Source: Typha latifolia (taxonomy: Eukaryota; Streptophyta; Magnoliopsida; Poales; Typhaceae). Taken from it: DNA of 64,000 bases. Within the stretch, counting starts at the first letter, position 1, and every line of letters starts with the position of its first letter. Below, in pieces: positions 48,111-62,125 of the stretch. The position numbers and the translations under genes are program-made. The notes beneath the pieces are model-generated. The model saw only the letters and a list, made by a program, of their open reading frames with translations. It was not told the origin of the DNA and searched no databases. The stretch is from positions 10,790,280 to 10,854,279 of the forward strand of contig CM034108.1 of the NCBI GenBank assembly GCA_019914945.1, in the 5' to 3' direction.

Positions 48111-49083
48111 TCGTTCCTAGAATCCTAACGATCTATTTGTTTCACATCAACATGCTTTTGAGATAATATTGCTAAATGATTAAGATAGTCATGATGCTTA
48201 ATTAAATTTAACGGCCTAATTTTAGTCATAAGTATAAAGACTTATTTGAGACTTTTTAAAGTACGGGTAAAGCGATTTTGAGCATATGTACATAATAGTA
48301 AAATATATTTAACCCTTATAATTATATACTTCAATGCAACTATTTACAAATAATAAATTTACTTTGAAATAAAAAAAATCAAATTACACTTTTTATTTTA
48401 TAACAAATAATTAAACATTATTATTTTTTATCAATTTTTTTTTTTGTTTTTTTGCTAGTTCAGCCACTATCTTTTCTACTTTTACAATTTTAGACGTTAC
48501 AATATATATATAAAGGGTAAAATAGTCACATACTTGATAATTTAAAGGATATTTATCTTCACTATGAGTTTTGGATTGAAAACTTAATGGTTGCATATAA
48601 ATTAAACCTAAAAGGGAGTTAAGCGACACATATCAAAATTCATTGTGGCACTTTAAATTTTAAATCTGAGCCCCTAGGAGAATAGGATAAATAGAGCACT
48701 TCCAAAATGAAATCTAAAAATAAATAATGTAAATATATTTAATACATTAAGATGACATTTAATACAATTTCTAATTATTGGAATGTAAAATTACTACTCA
48801 AAATTTTCCTATCATGATGACTACAATTAGACAGGTCAACTTAAATACAATTTAATTATTTAATAAGAGGATGATCCTATAAACTCAGATAGATCAGAAG
48901 GCCCAAATGGACTCTCCAGAGGAGCCTATTGATGTGCATAATGGATGTTCTCAAAAATCAAACAAAAATATGTACAACTTGCACTTGAAGCATAATTTCT
49001 AGTTATTGGGTAGGAAAGTAGTATTAGCATTCACTAATACATGAACAAATTGATATAAAGATGAGCTTTTGGGATGACCCAGT
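48111..49083. other. Intergenic, 3' of SULTR3;3
   Basis: AT-rich. GTAAAATATATTTAA at 48298-48312 is another copy of the small inverted-repeat end motif. The last 200-300 bp before 49083 are probably the 3' UTR of the sulfate transporter. No gene is seen. Confidence 0.5.
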
Positions 49084-52000
49084 TTATGGAGACAACTTAA
49101 CTAAAGAAGAAAGTGAAATTACAGCCTCTCCAACAGTTAGGTAAAGGGAATCCATCCCAAAGAAATTATGAATCTCATTAGCTCTTTGTAACTTCTCCAT
49201 CACTTCTCCAACAGGATTAACAAATATAAGCTGCAAAAGAAAAAGAAAAAAAAGGAACAAAGTCACAGATAGCAAATTTAAGCCTTTTGATTAATGAGTC
49301 AAAAAATATTTTGATCATAATACCTCGAGACCGCGTTTCTCCATTGATTTTCTTAGGTCAATCAGAAAAGCAACTCCACTTGTATCAACAGAAGCTACAC
49401 CTGAAATTTTATTTCCCAATCATAAGATTAAGCCATTAGTTTCTAATGTGATGATCTTTTACAATTACTTTTCTATGCATTTAGTGCAGTATCTTTGTGA
49501 AATGACTAATTTGTTAAGCATTGTTTGCTCTTCCTTTTTAAACAGGACTAATATGTAATCAAGGTATATGTATATGTAACATCAAAGGAATGATAAATGA
49601 AACTCAAAAGAAACAACCTACCAGATAAGTCCAAGATTACATATTGGAGGGCTGTTTGCTTATGCTCTGCAACCTTTTCTTCTTCTATCCATCGCCTAAT
49701 CCTACAACAATATCACTGTCAATAATTTTTTTTACGAATTTATATACTAACTTGAAGAGAAATTCTACTTGTGCTCTTCTATATAGATTACCAAGAGTAT
49801 ATTTGAAGAATACCTTTCATTGAGGTAGGTAGTATTTGCAAAGTTAATAGGAGCTTCCATTGCTAAGATGAGGAACCCTGGAATCCTTTGAGCCTCCTTG
49901 TACTGATAAACGTTCCGGTAGATATCGGTACCGTGAATATTCCCTAAGAGTACCATCTTAGGCCTTGTAGTCTGAAGAAGTATCCTGAATATTGATATGC
50001 AGACCTACATAACTCAGAGAACTATCAGTCATCACATAGCTAAGAGAGTGAAAGTAAGTAATGTGAAGCAAGTAATCAGATAAAATGCCATTACCGCAAT
50101 CGCCAGTCCATCTTCGACAGAGATAAAAATGACACCAAGAAATGCACATAAGCAGACAAGGAAATCCATCTTATCCATCTTCCATATGTGGTATGCCGCA
50201 GGGATATCGATGAGCCCAGCAACCGCAGCAATTATGATAGCTCCGAGCACAACATTGGGCGTGTAAACAAACAGTGGCATAAGGAGGAGCAACGCTACCA
50301 TCACTGTCACTGCCATTACTATGTTAGACATTGCAGTCTTGCATCCAGCATTGTGATTAACCGCAGAACGGGAGAAAGCTCCTATGATTTCAAAGAAGTT
50401 CTTTGTAAGAGTTTGTTATTATTAATTTAAAGGGCATCCAAGAATTGTCCTTTACAACTATAGGATGAAGAATTGTCTTAGATACCTGTGGTTATATAAC
50501 ATGAAGTGCAGGAACCCACAATGTTCATCAAACCTATGGCCATCATTTCCTTATTCCCATCCACTTGGTAGTCCTTGAGTGAAGCAAAAGTTCTCCCAAC
50601 TGCCACTCCTTCCTATAGAAAGAAATATAAGATAGCTAAAGCTCTGCTAATTCTAATCAATCTATAAGATTAAAATAGTTACATGGTTCCATAACTAGAC
50701 AGTGCAGAGGTCTTTCTATAGTTTCAGATAATTCCTTAGTTAGATGGTTTCATGAATATTGAAAGTTCGAGTATAAGTAGAAAATTTTCTTGGATAAAAG
50801 ATCAATGTTCAATCAGTCATTTATTCGACAGTTCTAAGAAAAGAGATGAATAAATAAATTTGCGATCATCGGGGTATATATATATATATATGCATGATTA
50901 AGATGCTCAGGAACTTACAGTAAGGGAGATAATTCCGGTAACAAGTCCAGTTTTTATAACAACGCGTAAATAGGTAGCATCAAATAGTAACTTGTCCCAT
51001 GAGGGGCGATTTAATCCGCGTTTCAACTGACCAATCTGCAAAATAAGAAATGAAAATTGCAATAATAAAGATTAATCAGTTCACGCAAAGAAAGAATTGA
51101 AGCTTACAAGTAAAAAAATCATTCAAATGAGACACTAACAGTACTGATGCCATGGTTCTCTGCTTTGAAGATGAAAACAATAAGTGTGGAGAGTATAACA
51201 GATGCTAATGGTGCTCCAGCTGATACCCAGAAAAGTTTTGGCCTTCTCATTGTCTGCACCAAAACATACATAATAAGTTGCGCAACAACATGAGTATAAC
51301 AAATACTTATGGTATATATGCTTTCATTTGGTTTAAGAAAATTGCAAGACCCTCTCTCCTATATCGATCTTTCTCTCAATAAGTTTGGGTTTCTAGATAT
51401 AAGAAACAACACGACCATCATTAGTATGAGCAGCATAATGACCTTCTTTCGAAATTTATGCAAAGAAACTAAGAAAAATTATGGGTAAGAAGGGTAACTA
51501 AGAGAGCATACGATGTGTCTCGCCAACAACAAGAACACCAGGAAGCAAATCCCCATCAACACCGTCTGCCATGACCACTGCATGGATTGTTAAACCACAA
51601 GCTTATTACAGTGAACCCAACAATAACTTAAATCAAGAATGGGGAATAAGAAGGCTAATTAGTTAACCTCGTCGGTCTTATGGAAAATAGAGCTCATGAC
51701 AGGGACAAGACCCATCTGGTTGGTGAAATGAACGATCCCGAAGAGGTTCTTGAGCTGCTGGAGAGAGACTATAATGGCAGCTCCGGCCATGAAACCGACG
51801 AGGGTTGCTTTGGAAAGGAAATCTATGATGAATCCCAATCTAATTAAGAGATTCAAATCAGTAAGTAGAAATTAATATTGGACAGTTATTACTGTAGGTA
51901 AATGTTTAATTAAACACCCTATATATTAGTTATCTGTAATCAGACTCCTTTTTTTTTCTTATAATTTTTATATTAACAACTGCCCTTGATATGAGATTAT

Positions 52001-53636
52001 GATCTATTTAACTCTACTAATAAAGTTAAGACAGTTTCTAACCTATCCTAGAGAAAAATATTCACGAAGAAGTTTGAATTTTACTATGGTACTCTAGGCC
52101 ACCTAAATAGTATATTAGAAGTTAATAAAAGGGAAAATAGGATAGTGTCCCTACCAAAATATTTATTAGAGATTGGTTAGTTTAATTTAACTTAGGTGTG
52201 ATATGAAAATAATAGGCAAAAGAGAGAACTGGAAAGTATTAATCATCAAATCATCAAATATAGGGCGTTATTAAAAATTTCCCATCATTGTACTGACCAA
52301 ACTAGCCCTACCAAATATTTATTTTACTTATCTAATATATTTTAAATTTTAAATACAAAATTTTGTGTTTTGAAGTGTGACTAGTCAGCAACTTTCAAAT
52401 ATAAATAGTGACTGGATCATCACCAACTTATATATAAATTTTAATTACTTTTAAAAAATTATTAAGTTTTAGAAATATTATATAAATCACTTAAATTTAA
52501 AATTTTATCTTATATTTACTGACAGTTTTTAAACACACATAATTTAATATTTAAATTTCTAACCGAATGAGAAATATAAACAAAACCAGAGAAAGACTTA
52601 AGATATTATAAAAAGAAAGGAAAAGAAAAAGAAAAAGAAAAACTCACCTCAGTATGCCAAGAGAAGCTTGGAAAAGTCCGGCGAAGAAGGTGGCAGTAAA
52701 CGCCAGCTGCAGGAAGAAGAGGGGCTCTGCGTTCGGATCCGCCACTTGCCGCAGCATCGAACCCATCAAGAGCGAGGCGATGGAGACCGGACCCACCGCG
52801 AGATCCCTCGAGCTCCCCAGTACCGAGTACACCAGTGGTGGCACAAAGCTGGAATCTACCATCATTAATTTTGGACATATATCCCCTAATTAGTCTCACA
52901 TTATTTGACCAAAAGTTTTAAACTTCAATCTGTCATCTAACGCTTACTCACTTCACAAGGACCAATAATTATCAAAAAGACAATATGTGGGCCCTTCTTT
53001 TCTTTTTTTGTTTGGTCTGTACTCAAGGAACCATCCGTGAATCAATCATTACTGAGCTTTATTAATACTTAAAACATTGGTCAAACTTACACAGAGTAAG
53101 TTACACTGTATATTAATCTTCTATCCTCGTTTTAAGAGTTTATTTTATTACACCAGTCAAAACGTCACATAAATTTATAGATATAGATGCTTACAGAGGC
53201 CTATGATGGGAGGGAGATCAGCGAGCTTGGCGTAGCTAATACCCTGCAATGAAACATTCATATCTATAGAAATCACTGCAACTTTTTTTTTTTTTAAATC
53301 TCAAATGCTTAATTTAACTAATGAATGGATGAGAAAAGCAGTACGTACCTGAGGGATGGCCAAACTGGCGATGGTGAGTCCGGCGATGAGGTCGGATTTG
53401 AAGAGCGAGAGTGAGTAGTTCGGTGCCCATTCTAGGATTGGGAAGAGGTACTTGGCAACTAGAACCCACTTCTTCTTCATAGGCTGGCCTTCCAAGCACC
53501 GGAAAGGGTCGTCGGGGAAGAAGGTCTCCTTCAACCTCACCTTCATCTTGCTCACCGTGCTCTGCGGCTCCGCCGCCGACACCTTGTGCACCACCGTCTC
53601 CATCGACCCCTTCTCCCCCACTTCGCCTTCCACCAT
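49084..53636 (-). CDS. SULTR3;3: Sulfate transporter family protein, group 3 (SULTR3;3-like)
   Basis: Thirteen exons, high to low: 53636-53349, 53243-53195, 52855-52648, 51839-51668, 51577-51512, 51253-51140, 51035-50919, 50612-50486, 50381-50095, 50004-49814, 49701-49622, 49400-49324, 49230-49084; 640 residues, all in phase. SLC26-type membrane proteins move sulfate or related anions by proton coupling; group 3 members serve plastids, vasculature or seed phosphorus/phytate balance (rice SULTR3;3). Seen: [11 protein letters not shown] (about 36-46), [20 protein letters not shown], the family signature [20 protein letters not shown], many membrane segments to about 480, then a C-terminal STAS domain (about 495-635) with VDTSG (571-575). 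Closest from memory to SULTR3;3 ([29 protein letters not shown]). The substrate of this copy is not inferred. The first exons are GC-rich. Confidence 0.92.
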
Positions 53637-53643
53637 TCCTCAC

Positions 53644-53662
53644 AATGTCAATATATATATAT
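53644..53662 (-). promoter_or_regulatory. (AT)n stretch just before the SULTR3;3 start
   Basis: An alternating TA run lies about 10-25 bp upstream of the ATG, followed by TTGACATTGTGAGGA up to the start codon. It is too close to the ATG to act as the main TATA box, so it is probably 5' UTR. Confidence 0.5.
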
Positions 53663-53839
53663 ATACGCAAGTCCACAAAAGGAGGACCGCAAGGAAACAA
53701 AAAGTGGTCGAGAAGAACAAGAGCAAACGAAAAGAAAAGGAGGAGAAGCAAAGGAGTAGAAAGGTGGTGGGAGGAGAAAGAGATGTGACTAAAAGTAGAT
53801 GCGAGGGGGGGTGGGAATCAAGCAGGCCCACAAAAGTAA

Positions 53840-53856
53840 GGGGGGGGGGGGGGGGG
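53840..53856 (+). repeat. Poly-G run (17 G)
   Basis: An uninterrupted G17 about 200 bp upstream of the SULTR3;3 start (C-run on its sense strand). A second run of 12 G lies at 54621-54632 and is preceded by GGGGA. Length may be affected by sequencing or assembly. Confidence 0.9.
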
Positions 53857-54314
53857 TAATGGTTAGATGATCTAGGTAATGAATTAATGATATAGATATA
53901 GTCATTTGAACATGTTCTTTTACGTGCGCCTCTAATAGACTAATAATATAATTAGTATAATATAGAAACCCATGCCAAAGAATAAGACAGGCTCACCTAG
54001 AGATGTTGTTTTCTTCACCTTATTAGATGCCTTGAGACTTTTTTCCTCTTGAGTGGGGAGAGGAAAGGAGGTGTAGTTGGAGTCATTGAATTGGACTGCA
54101 TTGTGTGGTGTGCCATGGGAGTTATATCACCATAGATAGATACCAACATAACGCAGTGCGAGTTCGAAGGATAAGAGGAGATCAGGAATGGGGATTCGAT
54201 CAAACTTGCTTTAGGAAAAGAGGATCCCAGTGGGGACAAGAGGGGGGCAGCAGATGGGTGGTATATTTTGGTGGGGCGGTCGAAACGACTGGAGTAGTCT
54301 GGCTCGAGTGTCGC

Positions 54315-54395
54315 ATCTCGGAGGAGAGAGGAGAGAGGAGAGACGAGAGAGGAGAGAGAGAGCAGATAAAGATGAGAAGAGAGAGAGAGAGAGAT

Positions 54396-54432
<37 letters not shown>

Positions 54433-54475
54433 TAGAGAGAGAGTCATAGAGAGAGAGAGAGAGGGAGCAGAGGAG
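54315..54475 (+). repeat. (GA)n microsatellite upstream of SULTR3;3
   Basis: GAGAGA tracts with interruptions (GGAGAGAGGAGAGAGG, then runs of pure GA broken by GATAATGGAA and TCATA). It lies about 680-840 bp upstream of the SULTR3;3 ATG; on the sense strand it reads (CT)n. GA/CT repeats of this kind can bind BPC/GAGA-type factors in plants; function here is unknown. Confidence 0.9.
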
Positions 54476-54639
54476 GGGGAAACACTTGTCGTCGTTTGCT
54501 CGGAAGCGAACTGGTTCTTGTTGTCCGGAGTGCAGCAGTGACGTGCTAAATACGAGAACCTAGCGATATGTCTTGAACCGTGCTAGAGTTTCTCAGAGTC
54601 GGTCAATGGGTGGTAGGGGAGGGGGGGGGGGGATTAATT

Positions 54640-55920
54640 TTTATAATCTTTTCCTTAATAATGTTAGAATGTGCGCAGAATAAATTCAACTCAAAATTTA
54701 AATATAAATTATTTAAAATTGAAAATTTAAGTTTAAACATGAGAAAGCAAAGATAGTATAGTTTTATTTTTAATTTCTTTTTTCATTTTTATAAATTGAA
54801 TTCTATTTTAATCACATATTTGAAAGCAAAAACTACCTTATACGATTTTCCAAACAAAAAGTGATGGTGTTTAAATAAAAATATAGCTAATTTACTCATA
54901 CAAATTAGCTAATATGACCAATAATTTTAATTAATTCTATATAGTATTATTTAATCTTAAAATATAGAATTCTGATAGAGAAATTAATGATTCCTATTGA
55001 ATCATTTGCCGAACCATTTGAGGTTTGGTATTTTCTGATGATTGGTAGGCTCTGGATTTGGAGATGGGGCCAGCCCTCACTACTGAGTTAGAACTCAGAC
55101 AACATATATTCTTCAAGCACATCATCTCAGAGGCTAAAAATCTTTACAGTAAAGGAGGAGTAAAACCTGGGATTCACACAATGGTGTTTAGAAGAAAGTT
55201 AATAAATTTTGCATCTTTAATATATTGTCCATACTCAGCCAAGCTGGACCTCATGTTTTCTTACAATTTTTGCCTTTCATATAAGCATAAAATCAACCAA
55301 CTGAACCATAAAACATCATACAAATATTTATATTCTCCTAAAGATCACTATCAAACTCCAGGAAGGAAGGTAGAGTGGCCTCAGATTGGTTTGAAATTGC
55401 AAAATTGAATGTGTCTCTCTCCTTTTTTATTATAAGTTGACAATCACTATAATTGAAACAACTAATTGAAGAATTTAGAGATATGGTGGTTGGTGGATAT
55501 TATCATAGAAGACAATCTCAAGTTGATCTCTTCTTTTGAAGTCTCCTGTATCCAAAGAGTTGCATTTTGGATCATTTTACTATGTGGATGTATGCTTAAG
55601 AGTTCTTTGCTATCTCTTTCATCAGAAAAATAAAAACAATACAAGAAGACTAAGGAGGAGTAAACGAGTAATATGAAAATGAAATGCTATATCTTGGGGG
55701 AACGGAAACGGTTTTATGCTTCTCAAGTGAACAGTATATATGAATGAAAGGTGCATGTTGACGTTTGGTGTAGTTCAGGAGGAGGTCAAGTAGTAATGGA
55801 CTTCTTCTCTTTTCTCTTCCACAAGAGTTGCATATAGTGATATTTTGTAATATTATATGTAGGATTAATTCTTCCAACGCTTTGGTTTTTTAGGAGTATA
55901 ATTACTTATTAAATTTTGAG
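54640..55920. other. Intergenic, no gene
   Basis: AT-rich. The plus frame 55058-55408 (116 codons) has no family resemblance and no GC3 bias, and is read as chance. Confidence 0.5.
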
Positions 55921-56198
55921 TTAAATATGTTTTACTTATATGTACTTTGAATCGAGATTACTTTACCCTCGTGAATTTTGTTTTGTATTACTATGTCTTT
56001 TATGCATTTTAAATTAAATTAAAATAACAGTGATTTGATTTCCAAAATAGTAGTAGTTTTTAGATTAAAAGGCATGGGCAATGTTGAGCTTAGATGAGAA
56101 ATTGTTCAATAGTTCAACTTAATTAAAAATATAGAAAGACATAGTAATACAGAAAACAAAGTTTATGAGTTAAATTATAGGAGGTAAAATATATTTAA
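55921..56198. mobile_element. Small inverted-repeat element (MITE-like)
   Basis: TTAAATATGTTTTAC (55921-55935) and GTAAAATATATTTAA (56184-56198) are reverse complements except for one base. The 278-bp AT-rich unit has no coding capacity. Single ends of the same type occur at 19056, 45632 and 48298. The superfamily is unknown. Confidence 0.55.
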
Positions 56199-56499
56199 TC
56201 GTTAGATTTTTCTATCTCCTTTCATGGATAATACCACGAATCCATTAAAAAGGTACTATTTGTGAGCCCTCTTCATCTGAAGGAGTGCTCGATGAGCCCA
56301 AGGCTGCCTGCACATTGGCCGAACTCAAGCTACAGCCTAAACTCAAATTTCACTTATCCTTAACCATGCTATAAATATATATTGATGATTTTTAAAGAGT
56401 CCAAGTAAATACTAAACAGAGGGTTTAGCCCTTTGATAATTAGGTTTAGACAATTAGGCTCTCAAAGAAATATGTCATAATGCCATATATAAACTAGGA
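56199..56499. other. Intergenic, no gene
   Basis: Nothing recognised; AT-rich with a few GC-richer words around 56270-56330. Confidence 0.5.
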
Positions 56500-57250
56500 T
56501 TTATTATTATTATTATTTTTTTCACTTTTTGAAAGAGGGTCCATAGACCATTGCCATATATAAACTAAGATGGGTTACAAATAGAGACCAACTGCTCCCC
56601 CACCAATAGGCCAGAATGCCCATTGCGCAGGCATAGTGATTGTTACATCTACTAGTAAAACCTAGCTTAATCTATGGTTACTTTGAAAGAACAAGTTTGC
56701 AATCTAGAACCACTTGATGAATAGCTCAGTGGGGATTAAGTTGATCCAATTGACAATAGCTTGACAATCGCTAAAAAGCAGGGCCTTACCCTTGGAAGAT
56801 AGATTGTCGATCTCCCTTAACCAGTTAGGATGGCCTGCACTTCACCTGGCAATATGGTAAGGCAACAGTCAAGGAAAATAGTTCTTGCCTGGGTGGGAGT
56901 AACTTGGTCAACCTGAATGAAAAATGCCAATGCCTTTGCACAGTGAGCTACACCATGCCGCGTCGACCCACCTTGGAAATAACTGGAGAGGAGCTTGGTT
57001 GGTCTTGAAGACAACTTCTCTTGGTGAGACTTCTCGATTGTTAAAGATCTGTTCACATCTTGCTATCCAGATGCACCACAAATAGGTTAAGGCACCTGAT
57101 GGAGAAAAAGGCAACTAAGAAGGATGTGGTCAATTGTCTCGTTGGACAAGGAGCACATTGGGCAAGTTTCATCAATGTCTTGGATATAGCTATGCAAAAT
57201 AGTCTTTACCGGAATAACGAGGACTAAACACCTCCATAAAAAGGTCTTAA
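56500..57250 (-). mobile_element. LINE remnant, 3' end (RNase H-like region), first copy
   Basis: On the minus strand the text reads LPNVLLVQRDN-like zinc-finger remnants (57120-57180), LTYLWCIWIARCEQIFNNRE (about 57030-57090), then LFSDCQAIVNWIN (about 56735-56775), typical of the C-terminal end of plant LINE ORF2 (zf-RVT and RNase H-like). Frames are broken. The presumed 3' end carries a (TAA)n tail (56500-56522 as TTATTATTATT on plus), a common LINE tail. Confidence 0.75.
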
Positions 57251-57679
57251 CCCTACGAAGTAAGAGCGTAGTGACTTGAGTTTAATTTAATCAGCTTCGG
57301 ATCGTAAATAAATTAACCCTCTAACTCGGTAATTAAACGAATCATATTTGTTTTTATTATCTTAACTTGTTTAACCTAAGCTCTGTAATATAATCTGAAC
57401 AGAATAATTCATTTATCTATTTTGAACAAATCAATTAATAATCTTAATAAATGTTTTTATAATCTAAATAACTTGTGTTATTGAATAGCCAGTGTAACCT
57501 ATTTAGATTATTTTTATATTTCCAAAAAAGAAGAAGAAAAGATTGTTTTTTGTATTTAGAAATCGATCCAGTTGTCCGACCTGTATCAAAGCCAGCTCCA
57601 GCAGAATTACAGCAGCCATGAACAATTTTATCCTTCAAACACCTTGTGTGCATAACCAATAGTGCAACACAATGGCGTT
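57251..57679 (-). other. Probable 3' UTR of the plastid-type gene plus AT-rich spacer
   Basis: No coding region is recognised. The minus frame 57444-57716 overlaps the 3' end of the next gene in another frame and is treated as chance. Confidence 0.5.
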
Positions 57680-58300
57680 TCAGAAGGATAAAGCCACGAG
57701 AATTGCTTGGCGGCATCTCGCCCTAGCTGTCTCGATCCTCTCCTTGAGCGTCTCCTCCTTCACGGCCGCCTTCACCATCTCCACATCCATCTCCATCAGC
57801 TTGAGCACCCGGAAGAGCTCCGTCACCACCCGGTCCTCCACCTCCCCGGCGGCGCGGAGCACCTCCGCCTCCTCCCTCGCCCTCTCCGCCACGATCTCCG
57901 CCGTCTTCGCCAGCAGCGCCGCCGACCCCCACCTCCCCCGCGTCATCAGCCCCTCGAGCTTCTCCAGGAAGTCGGCGATCGCCCACCCCTTGGGCTTCTC
58001 CGTCTTGATCTCCTTCGTCCGCTTCCACCCGATCTCGAAGTTCGGCGGCTCCGATCGCTCGATCGCCGTCGACGGCGACCGACGGCGGAGGATCACTGAC
58101 GGGATACGCTTCTCGATGGCGAAGGAAGTGCTGGTTGTCGCCGCGAGGGTTTCGTCGAATTCCTCATCGTCGTTAGATGGGTTCGGCCTCGCGGTAGAGG
58201 AGCAGAGGGGGATGGTGGAGGCGGGAAAGTTTTGACGGGAAGGGAGTCGGAGAGGGCGGGAGTTGGGCGGCGGCGGAAAGAGATGGAAAGCGGAAGCCAT
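57680..58300 (-). CDS. Conserved plastid-type protein of unknown function
   Basis: A single-exon frame of 206 residues with strong GC3 bias. The first 40-45 residues are Ser/Pro/Arg-rich with few acidic residues, as in a chloroplast transit peptide. The mature part begins with an acidic segment (SNDDEEFDET), then a conserved-looking block IEKRIPSVILRRRSPS, EIGWKRTKEIKTEKPKGWAI and FLEKLEGLMTRGRWGS. The remainder is a long Glu/Ala/Arg-rich helical region, probably coiled coil (about 125-200), ending QAILVALSF. I believe similar plant proteins exist, but I cannot name the family or a function. The start at 58300 gives the transit-like leader. Antisense frames over the same DNA (57672-58235 plus, 57723-58028 minus in another frame) are shadows of its biased composition. 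Confidence 0.8.
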   Translation of the reverse strand: MASAFHLFPPPPNSRPLRLPSRQNFPASTIPLCSSTARPNPSNDDEEFDETLAATTSTSFAIEKRIPSVILRRRSPSTAIERSEPPNFEIGWKRTKEIKTEKPKGWAIADFLEKLEGLMTRGRWGSAALLAKTAEIVAERAREEAEVLRAAGEVEDRVVTELFRVLKLMEMDVEMVKAAVKEETLKERIETARARCRQAILVALSF

Positions 58301-58716
58301 TACGAAAACTTGGAGTTAGAGAGTGAAGATAAGGTGAGGTGAGGTACTGAGGTGGAGGGTACGTGTTGACTTGCAGTAACCGTTGGTGAAGATAAGGTCT
58401 CTTTGTTTCTTTTCTGAGGGTAATTTCGCCATTTTAGTAATATCCAAGTGAGCTCAGAGTATTTATTTATTTATTTTTTCAAAATTACTATCTAAAAAAA
58501 TATTATAAAAAATAACATCGGTTTTGAGATATTTAGAAAAGGGTTAACTATTTTTAGACCTTGAATTATATCAATGAACTTTTATATTTGCTCTATATGG
58601 TTCTCAGAAATAATTAAAAATATTTTGGATTTTTTGGTAAAATGAAACGATAGAATGATTGAGGCTGCAACATTAAGAAGTTTGTTTGGTATTTTATGTG
58701 AAAAATATCATTGGAC
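58301..58716. promoter_or_regulatory. Upstream region of the plastid-type gene
   Basis: 58330-58380 has AAGGTGAGGTGAGGTACTGAGG-like GA/GT text. No clear TATA box was found. The rest up to the hAT-like element is AT-rich. Confidence 0.35.
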
Positions 58717-59546
58717 TAGGGGTGTAAACAAGCTTGAGTGAGACAGGCGAATCTCAAGTCGGCTCGGGAGCTAGATTTTTCTAGTTAGAGATCAGCTTGT
58801 TTCAAGCTCGATAAGACTTGAGCTCAGCTTGACAACTCATGGAGCTTGATCCCTAGCTAAAGTGAACTCCTTCCAACTACCAATGGCGCGGAATTCTCTT
58901 AGAAAGCTTCTCGCCCTATTAGCTTCTGATTATACATTGATGGTGATAAATCCACCCCAACTTTGCACCCATGGCCACCTTCTTGGAATCGGCTGGAGTG
59001 ACTTAACTACACTGTTGGCAAAGCTCAAAGATGCACTAGATGCCGGTGTCTAGGACCTTGATGATGATGTTGCATGATGTGGAATTGACGGCTTGGATTG
59101 GGTTTGAGGTAAGACCGATAGGAGCTTGGAGATGCCTCGTTAAAGAAGGCACGGAAGAGGAGATATTGCCTACAAAGCAATTGTCAGGGGTGAGGATAGC
59201 GACAAACGTCTTGTTGGGTGATGGATCGACGGAGGAGTGAGAGGGTAGAGAGAGCGGGGTTGTGGAAGTGGAGAGAGAGGATGGAGGTGTGGATGAGGCC
59301 AAGAGAAGAGATGATGAGAGTTTGGAGAGGAGACGGTATTAAAGAAGATTGTGGTTAGAGTTTTTATTATCATACTATTTGTTGGATCTTAAATCTAATA
59401 GTTCTAAATATATTATATATATAAAAAATATAAGTCTAATTAAGTCGAGTTTAAGCGAGCGAATGCTTACTCGACTTATTCAAAGCTTGAGCTGAATTTG
59501 AGCCAAGCCCACTAGACTCATGAGCCCACCGATTTTGGCAGCCCTA
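58717..59546. mobile_element. hAT-like non-autonomous element
   Basis: It begins TAGGGGTGTAAACAAGCTTG and ends in CAAAATCGG-type text (GATTTTGGCAGCCCTA), giving short, imperfect hAT-type terminal repeats (TAGGGGTGTAAA against TAGGGCTGCCAA). Flanking 8-mers CATTGGAC and AGTTGCAC agree at five of eight positions, compatible with an old 8-bp duplication. Subterminal parts (58730-58860, 59420-59530) are rich in GGCTCGG/AGCTTGAG words on both sides. The interior 58862-59373 is GC-richer and unlike the ends. No transposase is encoded. Confidence 0.65.
58862..59302 (-). pseudogene. Unidentified coding-like fragment inside the hAT-like element
   Basis: The minus frame 59302-59036 (88 codons) reads VDPSPNKTFVAILTPDNCFV and SLTRHLQAPIGLTSNPIQAV, with natural amino-acid use. 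Below 59036 the text continues in another frame (SSASLSFANSVVKSLQPIPR, about 59035-58975). It looks like a captured, shifted piece of a real gene, but I could not name the parent. Confidence 0.4.
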
Positions 59547-59564
59547 AGTTGCACCTAGTAAATG

Positions 59565-59570
59565 TATAAA
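59565..59570 (+). promoter_or_regulatory. Candidate TATA box of the kinase gene
   Basis: TATAAA in the context ATGTATAAAGTG, 204 bp before the kinase ATG and 18 bp after the right end of the hAT-like element. A W-box-like TTGACC lies at about 59686. Both are matches by eye only. Confidence 0.45.
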
Positions 59571-59773
59571 GTGAGAACTTTGCGAAAATTTTTGATAAAG
59601 ATATTCTTTCGCTCTGCTAGTGGCGATTCTCCGACATCAATTATCGTGTGCACGTTATAGAACAATACTTGAAACTTTCCCCCATTGACCGACTTGTCCC
59701 GACCTCCACCGTCCTCGTGCCCTCCGTTGCTATATCTTCTCATCGAATTAACAAGATAGCTTGCTGGGAAACA

Positions 59774-62125
<2,352 letters not shown>

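Noticed and set aside
54200..54433. Minus-strand frame encoding Ser/Leu repeats
   Set aside because: Low-complexity reading of the (GA)n microsatellite.
57672..58235. 187-codon plus-strand frame opposite the plastid-type gene
   Set aside because: A result of GC3 bias on the real minus-strand gene; Ser/Thr-rich translation with no domain.
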